Positions 1 to 16,300 of a stretch of 64,000 nucleotides of DNA are shown piece after piece; positions within the stretch are counted from its first letter, which is position 1, and each line of letters begins with the position of its first letter. Location: assembly GCA_950097015.1 (NCBI GenBank), contig CATNEN010000003.1, positions 13,187,001 to 13,251,000 on the forward strand, read 5' to 3'. The position numbers and the translations under genes were made by a program. The notes beneath the pieces were generated by a model. That model searched no databases and was not told where the DNA came from. It saw nothing but the letters and a program-made list of their open reading frames with translations. Source of the stretch: Macrostomum hystrix. Taxonomy: Eukaryota; Platyhelminthes; Macrostomidae.

Positions 1-108
1 ATCTACTTTATCTACTTTATCTACTTTATCTACTTTATCTACTCTGTCTTTTGTATCTCGATATAGTAGATTTCCCAATTGATTGGAACAATTTGTGTCC
101 ATTAGAAA

Positions 109-230
109 GACTCTTTAGCTATGCATTGCTTCAGTTCACCCTGCCGTTAAAATGGATACCAGCATCAGCTGGGGTATTTGATGGCGGGTGTGGTGTCCCC
201 CCAGTCCACGCACGGACTACAATTATTACT
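109..230 (+). mobile_element. S-B SINE fragment
   Basis: Body of the S-B family: ttgcttcagttcacc, then taccagcatcagctgggg and gtgtccccccagtccacg, followed by a TTATT-rich tail. The tRNA-like head is missing, so this is a 5'-truncated copy. Bases 231-930 hold no supported gene. Confidence 0.6.
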
Positions 231-940
231 TTATTACTTTATTACTATTATTTCTAGGAAACTGGCCCGCATACACACAAGCTTGCAATGATGAGACCAA
301 AACGATAAAATCCTTTAATTCATTAATTACTTTCTAAGCTTATCAGTTCCAGAAAAAATGCGATGGCCTAGAATTTGGCCTAACTCAAATTTCCTAAAAT
401 CAAAGCCAGACATCCCAAATAGCGGTTTGTTCTGATCCGCTAAACAAAATGATTTTTGAAAAATAACGAGACGCAACGACCTACAGAAAAGCACACAATA
501 TATCTCTTACTTTATCGTCTCCAAGCCTTCAAATCCCAGACAAAGGGATGGAGAGATTTAGGGCTTGTCCGAGAATCAGTTTCTGCCATATTTTCCTGTT
601 GAACCACTTTGAGATTGTAATCAATATTATTATCGGTTCGTGGGGTATAATCTTCCATAATCACTGGCCAAAGCACAGGAAATTAAATTCTAGAAATGAT
701 AGTTTGCGCGTCTTGTGTTCAATTCCTGCATGTAAAAGTACATTTGAATCTTCTCAACTGCACCGGATGCCAATGCAGGAAAATCTTGTTTAATCGAATG
801 TTGTAAAATTCCAAGATGCTATTCTTAATTCTTTAGACGCTTAATTGAAGATTTACCTGATATAAAAACTTTTTGTTTGTTTAATTTGATCGCTTTCTTT
901 GTGTATTTCGGATTTTCCGAAGACACAGACAAGAAGCCAC

Positions 941-1470
941 TACTGACAGACTGGAATCCAATTATACTGACAGACTGGAATCCAATGCTGACAGACTGGA
1001 ATCCAATGCTGACAGACTGGAATCCAATGCTGAAAGACTGGAATCTAATGCTGACAGACTGGAATCCAATGCTGACAGACTGGAATCCAATGCTGACAGA
1101 CTGGAATCTAATTATACTGACAGACTGAAATCCAATTATACTGACAGACTGGAATCCAATACTGACAGACTGGAATCCAATTATACTGACAGACTGGAAT
1201 CCAATTATAGTGACAGACTGGAATCCAATACTGACAGACTGGAATCCAATACTGACAGACTGGAATCCAATGCTGAAAGACTGGAATCTAATGCTGACAG
1301 ACTGGAATCCAATGCTGACAGACTGGAATCCAATGCTGACAGACTGGAATCTAATTATACTGACAGACTGGAATCCAATTATACTGACAGACTGGAATCC
1401 AATACTGACAGACTGGAATCCAATTATACTGACAGACTGGAATCCAATTATAGTGACAGACTGGAATCTA
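941..1470 (+). repeat. Tandem array, 21-24 bp unit
   Basis: Unit ctgacagactggaatccaat plus 1-4 bases, ~25 copies. A block of ~243 bases is itself repeated (tgctgaaagactgg at ~1028 and ~1271). A short TATC run follows (1472-1507). The array is open in one frame for stretches, a by-product of the 21 bp unit. Confidence 0.9.
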
Positions 1471-1509
1471 ATGCTATCTTTCTATCTATCTTTCTATCTA
1501 TCTATCTAA

Positions 1510-5119
<3,610 letters not shown>

Positions 5120-5700
5120 TTTTTAACTTACCATATCAGAAGCAAATTTCCTTCAGAACCCAATCTCACACGATTGCTGCAGTCTTCACAGCGACCCCAC
5201 AAAACCCCCACCCAGCTCTTGACAATGTTTTTCCAATACCCAAACAAGCGATTCCAGTGTAAGCTGTGGATGAAAAGCATTTCCAAGCCGATTCCTTTAT
5301 CCTAATTTCAAAGAATTATTGCCGCAACGCTTGAAAAACTGTCTGGGCAATGCAGTAAAAATAACACAGGGCATGTGTACCGCATCACCGCTTTTTGGCA
5401 GTGCCTGTGTGTTTTAGGCATCAGTGCAGTGCGGATGGTCATGACTTTTTCGTGCGACTAAATTTATGAAAATTCTTGCTTTGTGTCTTTCTAAGACGTA
5501 CCTTTTATTTTTGTCTTTTTACAATAATTTTACATTGGATCTCATTATGAATATTATTATCTGTATCATCGTCAATCACTATCAGTTGTATCATAATCAA
5601 TCTCATCGTCCGTCTAATATATCTCTAATAAATCTTATCTGAATCTAACTGATCTCATAATCAATATAATCAATCTCATACTCAATCTTATGGTCAATCA
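5120..5700. other. Unique spacer without recognised genes
   Basis: No supported coding region. From ~5540 the sequence becomes rich in short tcatcaatc-like words and grades into the following minisatellite. Confidence 0.5.
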
Positions 5701-5716
5701 AATATAGTCATCAACA

Positions 5717-8700
5717 ATCTCATCAATCTCATCAATATCACCAATCATATCTCAATCTCGCCACTCACATCAATCTCATCAATATCACCAATCATATCTC
5801 AATCTCACCACTCACATCAATCTCATCAATATCACCAATCCTATCTTAATCTCACCACTCACATCAATCTCATCAATATCACCAATCATATCTCAATCTC
5901 ACCACTCACATCAATCTCATCAATATCACCAATCATATCGCAATCTCACCACTCACATCAATCTCATCAATATCACCAATCATATCTCAATCTCACCACT
6001 CACATCAATCTCATCAATATCACCAATCATATCTCAATCTCATCACTCACATCAATCTCATCAATATCACCAATCCTATATCAATCTCATCACTCACATC
6101 AATCTCATCAATATCACAAATCCTATCTCAATCTCACCACTCACATCAATCTCATCAATATCACCAATCCTATATCAATCTCATCACTCACATCAATCTC
6201 ATCAATATCACCAATCCTATATCAATCTCATCACTCACATCAATCTCATCAATATCACAAATCCTATCTCAATCTCACCACTCACATCAATCTCATCAAT
6301 ATCACCAATCCTATATCAATCTCACCACTCACATCAATCTCATCAATATCACCAATCCTATATCAATCTCATCACTCACATCAATCTCATCAATATCACA
6401 AATCCTATCTCAATCTCATCACTCACATCAATCTCATAAATATCACCAATCCTATCTCAATCTCGCCACTCACATCAATCTCATCAATATCACCAATCCT
6501 ATCTCAATCTTACCACTCACATCAATCTCATCAATATCACCAATCATATCTCAATCTCACCACTCACATCAATCTCATCAATATCACCAATCCTATATCA
6601 ATCTCATCACTCACATCAATCTCATCAATATCACAAATCCTATCTCAATCTCACCACTCACATCAATCTCATCAATATCACCAATCCTATATCAATCTCA
6701 TCACTCACATCAATCTCATCACTCACATCAATCTCATCAATATCACAAATCCTATCTCAATCTCACCACTCACATCAATCTCATCAATATCACCAATCAT
6801 ATCTCAATCTCGCCACTCACATCAATCTCATCAATATCACCAATCATATCTCAATCTCACCACTCACATCAATCTCATCAATATCACCAATCCTATCTCA
6901 ATCTCACCACTCACATCAATCTCATCAATATCACCAATCCTATCTCAATCTCACCACTCACATCAATCTCATCAATATCACCAATCATATCTCAATCTCG
7001 CCACTCACATCAATCTCATCAATATCACCAATCATATCTCAATCTCACCACTCACATCAATCTCATCAATATCACCAATCATATCTCAATCTCACCACTC
7101 ACATCAATCTCATCAATATCACCAATCATATCTCAATCTCGCCACTCACATCAATCTCATCAGTATCACCAATCATATCTCAATCTCACCACTCACATCA
7201 ATCTCATCAATATCACCAATCATATCTCAATCTCACCACTCACATCAATCTCATCAATATCACCAATCCTATATCAATCTCACCACTCACATCAATCTCA
7301 TCAATATCACCAATCCTATATCAATCTCATCACTCACATCAATCTCATCAATATCACCAATCATATCTCAATCTCACCACTCACATCAATCTCATCAATA
7401 TCACAAATCCTATCTCAATCTCACCACTCACATCAATCTCATCAATATCACCAATCCTATATCAATCTCACCACTCACATCAATCTCATCAATATCACCA
7501 ATCCTATATCAATCTCATCACTCACATCAATCTCATCAATATCACAAATCCTATCTCAATCTCATCACTCACATCAATCTCATAAATATCACCAATCCTA
7601 TCTCAATCTCGCCACTCACATCAATCTCATCAATATCACCAATCCTATCTCAATCTTACCACTCACATCAATCTCATCAATATCACCAATCATATCTCAA
7701 TCTCACCACTCACATCAATCTCATCAATATCACCAATCCTATATCAATCTCATCACTCACATCAATCTCATCAATATCACAAATCCTATCTCAATCTCAC
7801 CACTCACATCAATCTCATCAATATCACCAATCCTATATCAATCTCATCACTCACATCAATCTCATCACTCACATCAATCTCATCAATATCACAAATCCTA
7901 TCTCAATCTCACCACTCACATCAATCTCATCAATATCACCAATCATATCTCAATCTCGCCACTCACATCAATCTCATCAATATCACCAATCATATCTCAA
8001 TCTCACCACTCACATCAATCTCATCAATATCACCAATCCTATCTCAATCTCACCACTCACATCAATCTCATCAATATCACCAATCCTATCTCAATCTCAC
8101 CACTCACATCAATCTCATCAATATCACCAATCATATCTCAATCTCGCCACTCACATCAATCTCATCAATATCACCAATCATATCTCAATCTCACCACTCA
8201 CATCAATCTCATCAATATCACCAATCATATCTCAATCTCACCACTCACATCAATCTCATCAATATCACCAATCATATCTCAATCTCGCCACTCACATCAA
8301 TCTCATCAGTATCACCAATCATATCTCAATCTCACCACTCACATCAATCTCATCAATATCACCAATCATATCTCAATCTCACCACTCACATCAATCTCAT
8401 CAATATCACCAATCCTATATCAATCTCACCACTCACATCAATCTCATCAATATCACCAATCCTATATCAATCTCATCACTCACATCAATCTCATCAATAT
8501 CACCAATCATATCTCAATCTCACCACTCACATCAATCTCATCAATATCACCAATCATATCTCAATCTCACCACTCACATCAATCTCATCAATATCACCAA
8601 TCCTATCTCAATCTCACCACTCACATCAATCTCATCAATATCACCAATCCTATCTCAATCTCACCACTCACATCAATCTCATCAATATCACCAATCATAT

Positions 8701-9530
8701 CTCAATCTCGCCACTCACATCAATCTCATCAATATCACCAATCATATCTCAATCTCACCACTCACATCAATCTCATCAATATCACCAATCATATCTCAAT
8801 CTCACCACTCACATCAATCTCATCAATATCACCAATCATATCTCAATCTCGCCACTCACATCAATCTCATCAGTATCACCAATCATATCTCAATCTCACC
8901 ACTCACATCAATCTCATCAATATCACCAATCATATCTCAATCTCACCACTCACATCAATCTCATCAATATCACCAATCCTATATCAATCTCACCACTCAC
9001 ATCAATCTCATCAATATCACCAATCCTATATCAATCTCATCACTCACATCAATCTCATCAATATCACCAATCATATCTCAATCTCACCACTCACATCAAT
9101 CTCATCAATATCACCAATCATATCTCAATCTCACCACTCACATCAATCTCATCAATATCACCAATCATATCTCAATTTCATCTACCTCAAAATCAATTTC
9201 ATCGTCAATCTTAAAAATCTCATCATCAATCTCATCAATCTAATCAATATCACCAATCATATCTCAATCTCACCACTCACATCAATTAATCTCATCAATA
9301 TCACCAATCATATCTCAATCTCATCACTCACATCAATCTCATCAATATCACAAATCCTATCTCAATCTCACCACTCACATCAATCTCATCAATATCACCA
9401 ATCCTATATCAATCTCATCACTCACATCAATCTCATCAATATCAGCAATCATATCTCAATTTCATCTACCTCAAAATCAATTTCATCATCAATCTTAAAA
9501 ATCTCATCATCAATCTCATCAATGTCATCG
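5717..9530 (+). repeat. Minisatellite, 47 bp unit with 1146 bp higher-order repeat
   Basis: The unit runs caatctcatcaatatcacca then atcatatctcaatctcacca then ctcacat. About 75 copies with a few recurring point variants. Variant strings repeat at fixed distance: the short unit at 6715 and 7861, and the cagtatcacc variant at 7161 and 8307, are both 1146 bases apart; a third cagtatcacc copy lies at 8871, 564 bases (12 units) on. The + strand has almost no G. Confidence 0.95.
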
Positions 9531-9870
9531 TCAATCTTAAAAATCTCATTATCAATCTCATCAATGTCATCGTCAATCTTATAAGTCTCATCATCAATCT
9601 TATCTATTTCATCGTCAATCTCATCAATCGCATCTGAATCTAACTGATCTTATAATCTATACAATCAATCACATGGTCAGGATGAGATCTAATAAATCTC
9701 ATCATCAATCTCACCACTCACACCAATCTCATCAATATCACCAATTCTATCTCAATCTCATCTACCTCATAATCAATATCATCGTCAATCTTATAAGTCT
9801 CATCTTCAATCTCATCAATCTCATAGTCGACCTCATCAATCATAGACGGTCTCATCATTACCACGATGAT
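9531..9870 (+). repeat. Degenerate edge of the 47 bp minisatellite
   Basis: Short words (tcatcaatctcat, tcgtcaatctta) continue but without a fixed period. A 72-residue ORF here is a by-product of the repeat. From 9871 to the receptor start I see no feature. Confidence 0.7.
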
Positions 9871-10399
9871 GCCAATTTAGAAAGGACATAAGCTATGAAA
9901 TGAGAAGTCTCATCACCTATTGTCTCCTAATTCGCATAGCCTCTAACAGCTTTCTGCTCCAGAAAATTAATTAACTCACGAAAATGAAGGCACATTTTAG
10001 AGGGCCCACCGCGTCCCCCTTCGCAGTTGCCAAGTGTGTGGCCCGCATCAATCATCAACTGTGACGGGACCGACCAATAGAAGAGAGCATTCTGCAGACT
10101 GTTCATTGGCTTCAGCTGTGCCAAAATGGCATTGCTAACACTAACTTTGGCTTCTCTCTCTCGTCTCTCTGCCTCAACCTCCAATTGTTTATTCTGGCCG
10201 TTCCATTCCGGCATAATTTGCAGCACTTCCCCTCTCATGAAAATAGAAAATAGGAAGAAGTGGCATTTCTTAAAAGCAATTTCTGCATTTTCAACTTGCC
10301 TCTTTAGTTTTTCAAAGGATTTCTTGAAGAATTCTTCGCTTCCTCTTCCTCTTCATCTTCAGGGAGTCGACAATCTGAGAACTGGTTCAATGCCGGGCC

Positions 10400-13300
10400 A
10401 TGCAACGGCTGCGTCACCTGATGCTGCTGCTGCTGCTGCTGCTGCTATTGCTGCCGGATTTACTGACGAGTCAGTTAACTCAGCACCGACGTCTGTTGCT
10501 TCTGCCTATCTCGCTGGACAATGTCGAAACTCGACAAGGCAGCCAGGACGCATGTCTGAAAGCTCAGGCCAGTCTAGCTAAAGAACAGAGAAGTCAGAAT
10601 CAAAGCATAGGCTTCGAGCTGGCTCTGGACAATCTTCAACAGCTCCGGCCTAGCAGGCAGACACCACGGTGGTTGTTGAAAACCGCCTGCAGCGTGCTGG
10701 ATATGCAACCGCCAAAGCATGGCAACACTTTTCTACTGGCTGCAACGGACCACAATTCAGTCGTCATGAACAAGAAGAGTCTCGTAGCTTCTGTTGAATA
10801 CCTGCTTCACATTGCCACCTCAATGGGTGTGCCAAGCTTCACTTACCTGGCTAATGCAGTGACTTATCTAGGAGTGAGTTACCTTTACTTTGGCTGACTC
10901 GTGTTCTAACACCTTTACTGCACCTTGCCTTCTTCCAATTGGGTCAAAGCTATCACTAATAGAACTACTCGATTATTTAAAAATATGACCACCAGCAAGC
11001 CGTTCATAGAACCAGTCACCCATAGAACCAGTCACCCATAGAACCAGTCACCCATAGAACCAGTCACCCATAGAACCAGTCACCCATAGAACCAGTCACC
11101 CATAGAACCAGTCACCCATAGAACCAGTCACCCATAGAACCGGTCACCCATAGAACCAGTCACCCATAGAACCAGTCACCCATAGAACCAGTCACCCATA
11201 GAACCAGTCACCCATAGATCCAGTCACCCATAGAACCAGTCACCCATAGAACCAGTCACCCATAGATCCAGTCACCCATAGAACCAGTCACCCATAGAAC
11301 CAGTCACCCATAGAACCAGTCACCCATAGAACCAGTCACCCATAGAACCAGTCACCCATAGAACCAGTCACCCATAGAACCAGTCACCCATAGATCCAGT
11401 CACCCATAGAACCAGTCACCCATAGAACCAGTCACCCATAGAACCAGTCACCCATAGAACCAGTCACCCATAGAACCAGTCACCCATAGAACCAGTCACC
11501 CATAGAAATAGTCACCCATAGAACCAGTCACCCATAGAACCAGTCACCCATAGAACCGGTCACCCATAGAACCATTCACCCATAGAACCAGTCACCCATA
11601 GAACTAGTCACTCATAGAACCAGTCACTAATCAAAGCAGTCACTCATTGAATCAGTCGATTTACAAGTAAAGCAAATCACTTATGACCCACCAGACTGAC
11701 GAGAAGCCCCTGGCGCTCCACCTGGAACCTGGTGCGAGTCACGTTGCTATGGCAATGGTTGACTTCCTGCGCACCTACAGTTGGACAATGGCCACCCTTG
11801 TTGTGTCCTCGCACACACCGGGTCATCGTCAATTAGCCGAGGAGCTGAAAAAGTTGTCCGACGAGAGTAGAAAGACAAACAATCCGAACGTGTTTCGCTT
11901 TGAAATCGGCCAAGTGATCAGCTTTCCTGGTCTGAAAATGGCTGGCGATATTTTTAGTTGCACAAAGTCGTCCAGATGCAAACTGCTGTTTCGTAGAGTA
12001 CTGGAAGCCCTGGCGCACAAGGAGGAACGCATTTTCTTATTTCACGGCATGTCGTGAGTGAAACTTTCTATTGACAAACAATCAATTCTTTGTTAAATAT
12101 TGGTTCTCAAACTCGGAGCTAAATTATTACTCTCGAACAGAATGGATCTCCGAATTCTGGTGGACATTGCGCAGCAGTATAATCACCTGAGATTTCTCTT
12201 CGACAAGGAGTACCTATGGCTGGTGTCGCCGACCGTCTTCAGCTCTTATAGTCAGTCATTGCAGAAGGGCGTCCCTTCGCAACTGGGACGCACCGAGGTT
12301 CCAGGATTGTTTGGTAAGAATCTGGCTTGTGAAATCCTGCGGTGTTTGTAAGTGTGTACTCTTAGTGACGATGAAAAAGTAAGGGCAGATGTACACACCT
12401 GTGTGAGTGTGTTCGTGAATTAGCGGAATAGGCAGAACTGTCGCCAAATGATAGGGGCGAGTGGGTCAGCGGCTAACGTCGCTGCCTCGCACTCCAAAGG
12501 ACGCTAGTTCGATTCACCCTTCAAGTCACGATTAATTTCGGGACTTGTTGGGGGGGTTTGGACAGTAGCGACCGGCGGAGGTGCACCATATTTCGTGCAA
12601 TCAAAGCTTGAAATAATAGCTTCGCTCCTACCTTCTGTGTGCCTGTTCTGCGTTGTATGAGTTTGTGCGTCGGCGCTGGGGCCTGAGACCTTGCGGGGGG
12701 TGGCTGGAGGGCGGGTGTACACCGCCGCGCGCTCTCTGGAATTCCGTCAGCGCGATTGGATAAGTGAGGACTGATTTCTTATCAGCCTTCCGCCCCGGCT
12801 TGGTCTGCTCTGTGCGTGTGGCGCGGGGGTGGGGGACACTGCTGCCTATTCTGGGTGCCTCCTGCCCTCCCCGGCTGGTCTGTGCTGCTGTGTGTGGTGC
12901 TCAGGGGAGGCGGCGCGATGGGCGCTAAAGCGCCTAGTTCGCCGGTCTGGGGGCGTGCCGCTCCGTCGCTTGTGCGACAAGTGCCCCGGGCCCCCCTGCA
13001 GATAGATAGAATAGATAGATAAATAATAAATAGATAGAATAAATAGATAAATAGTCGCCAAATGATAGCTCCCAAACCGAATGACCGACTTTCGTGAGGT
13101 TCCACCATAAGAATAAAAAACTTCCTACCCTTTACGAGGAACTAACTTGCAAAGCCGTCCGACGTGTTGTCATTCAGGAAGTTGCTTCATTGCTTCAGAG
13201 CGGAAAATTTTAGTCCGTGTTCTGTATCTTCACAGGTTGCAATAGGTTGAATGTTTTGGGAGATGCAGAAAAAAGAGAAATGTGGGTATTCTTAATAACT

Positions 13301-16300
13301 CCCGTCGCCTTACTACTGTAAACGATAAACTGGTTTGAGCAAAACGTCCAATCAAACCCAAAACATTGCTAGGCTTCATATACAAAAGCGACCTAACTAG
13401 AGCCGCTCACCTGGCTTCAAGTTTCTGGCATCAGGCATTGGTCACTTTTTACAATCGACTCAAAGCTGCCGGTAAGCTCACTGAACAAGAAATTTTCAAC
13501 CGTCTGCACCCGAAATTCAACTGCTCCGAACCGGACGATGGCAGCCTGTTCTGGAACGAGGGGGCCGTGATTTACAGGTGAGATCAGGCACCAATCTGGA
13601 TCGCAGTGACACTAAGGACATCTTGTCAGGGGTTGAGTTTGCCTCTCGCACCAAGGTCCCTGAGCTCGATTCCGCGGCGAGGCCACGTTTATTTGGGGCG
13701 CAGCCGCAGAGAAGGCTTGGGGGCTTCTCGTGCAACTTACGCCCATGAGGGCCAACCTCCAAGGCACAGTGAGAGTGTACACTGCCTGACGATGAGAAAG
13801 TCAGGGCAGATGTACACACCTGTGTCAGCGTGTGCCTGCGTACAGTATCTGTGTGCTTGTGTGCTCAGGAGTCAGCGGAATGGGCATAATTGCCTCCTCG
13901 CTGGGTGCGGGTCTAGTGTCACCAAATGATGTGCCATTGCCCGCAGCCCCTCCTGAAAATATTATTATTAAGGATACATTGTCAAAATTTCAGATGGAAC
14001 TCAAAATTTCATAAGTAACATATGTCCTTGAAAACATTTAATTTCATCTCTCATCAACTTGAACCGAATAGGATCATGAAGAACATCACCTTCTGCTATC
14101 AGTGCCACGACAATGACCTGGAGGAGATCATCAGCTTTGATCAGCAGGGCTTCATCAACAGCACCAAGTTCGAGGTGATGAACTCGCGGCCAGTGACAGG
14201 CTCCAGTCCCAGCACCTCCTGGTATCCAGTTGGACGGTGGACCATCAGCAGCCGGAATAAGCCGGAGATCTCGAAGCTGCACATGGGCGGCATCACCTGG
14301 CCGGGCTATGCCAACACGCCCCCGATTGGACGGCCGAAAAAGTTTCGCCTGAATGTGGCCACGCTGAAGGAGGATCCGTTTGTGCGCTATTGGCCGCCAG
14401 AGCCCGACGGTTCGTGCGACATTGCCGCGCTGAAATGCCGCATTGTATCGGACAATGTCACCTTGCTTAGCAACGGCTTTGAGCACTTCTGGTCAGGCAA
14501 TCGATCTCGAGAGGTGCTTTTCGAGTCTAGCTGCTGTTCTGGGCTGTCCATCGATCTGCTGAAAGAGTTAATGAAGGACCTGGACTTCGAAGTTGATCTA
14601 TTTGAAGTCCCCGACAGGAAATGGGGTGGTTGGACCGTGAGTTTTTTGTTTTACTTTTTTAATCACGCTTTGACTGAAATATGTCATGGGTAACATATGG
14701 CGTGTCTAACAGGTCATGGGTAACATATGGCGTGTCTAACAGGTCATGGGTAACATATGGCGTGTCTAACAGGTCATGGGTAACATATGGCGTGTCTAAC
14801 AGCTCATGGGTAACATATGGCGTGTCTAACAGGTCGTGGGTAACTTATGGCGTGTCTAACAGGTCATGGTTAACTTATGGCGTGTCTAACAGGTCGTGGG
14901 TAACTTATGGCGTGTCTAACAGGTCATGGGTAACATATGGCGTGTCTAACAGGTCATGGGTAACATATGGCGTGTCTAACAGGTCATGGGTAACATATGG
15001 CGTGTCTAACATGTCATGGGTAACTTATGGCGTGTCTAACAGGTCATGAGTAGCTGAGGGCGTGTCTAACAGGTCATGGGTAACTTTTGGCGTGTCTAAC
15101 AGGTCATGAGTAACTTATGGCGTGTCTAACAGGTCACGGGTAGGCCATGCCTACTTTGGTAACATGTTGAAGTTCAGGTCTTGTTACAATTATTTACACT
15201 CCGCCAACCGACAGCAAACAGAAGGTTGGAACGGGCTGGTTCGGGTGTTGCTGAATCACGAGGCCGATTTGGTCATGACGGCTCTGAAAATAACACCGAA
15301 TCGAAGCGAGCAAATCGACTTCAGTGTGCCCTACCAGCGGACTGGAATCTCTATTCTGGTGGCATTGCGCGAGGGTGCCATCTCTACTAAAGCGTTTCTG
15401 AGTAATTGAGGCTAATTTACAGCTCTTTCAATTGAATCTACTGACCAATAATGTGTCGTAAAATCTGCAATGATTCCAGAACCATACGACTATCCATCCT
15501 GGTGCCTCATCCTGGTGTTTTCGGTGCACGCCTCTGGCGCCGCCCTGTTCCTGTTCGAGTGGCTCAGCCCGCAGGGACTGGACAGGGGCAATGTACCGCC
15601 AAGAGGTCAGTAAACATGTCGGCTGTACCTCACAAAACTTGCTCAACAAATAATACAAATAAAAATAATAATTGCTGGAGGCTTGCGGGCAATGGCACAT
15701 CAATTGGTGACAATAGACCCGCAGCCAGCGAGGAGGCAATTCTGCCCATTTCGCTGACTCCTGAGCACACACTCACACAGATACCTGTACCCAGGCACAC
15801 GCTCACACAGTCTGTACATCTGCTCTGACTTTCTCATTGACAGGCAGTGTGCACTTTCACTGAGGTTGGCCCTCAAAGGCGTAAATTGTACGACAAGCCC
15901 CCAGCCTTCTCTCCGCGGCTGCGTCCCAAATGAATGTGGCCTCGCCGCGGGGCTCTGCCTCCGATGCTCAGAAAAAATTATTTTGGCTACGAAAGTGCAA
16001 ATAAGAGCTCGAAGTTGGAAGTGACATTAAAAAGTTATTAAACTCCATTAAGGCATTGTGGCTAATGACGAATCATTTAGCGACAGTCAACCCGCAGTTA
16101 GCGAGTTCTGTCCATGCCGCTGAACCCCACCCCAGTATCTAAACCCTACATCCGCCGGAACAAAAAACCCACCCAACAACACCCACCCCAACAAAACCCT
16201 TTGGCAGAGCACAAGTTCAGCCTGTTCCGCTCTCTCTGGCTGATCTGGTCGATGCTGTTTGGTGCAGCCGTGAATGCCGACAATCCACGCGGCGTTGCTA

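Noticed and set aside
877..1509. ORFs of repeated LTDWNPM
   Set aside because: They are the by-product of a 21-24 bp array, are broken by a stop at ~1126, and have no splice or start context.
10126..10581. 151-residue ORF with an Ala run overlapping the receptor start
   Set aside because: It runs in another frame over the signal peptide exon; the receptor frame has the family matches.
14001..14486. 161-residue minus-strand ORF
   Set aside because: Antisense shadow of the receptor's S1 exon.
14681..15049. 122-residue ORF of repeated SWVTYGVSNR
   Set aside because: It lies inside an intron of the receptor; its 30 bp unit is simply a multiple of three.
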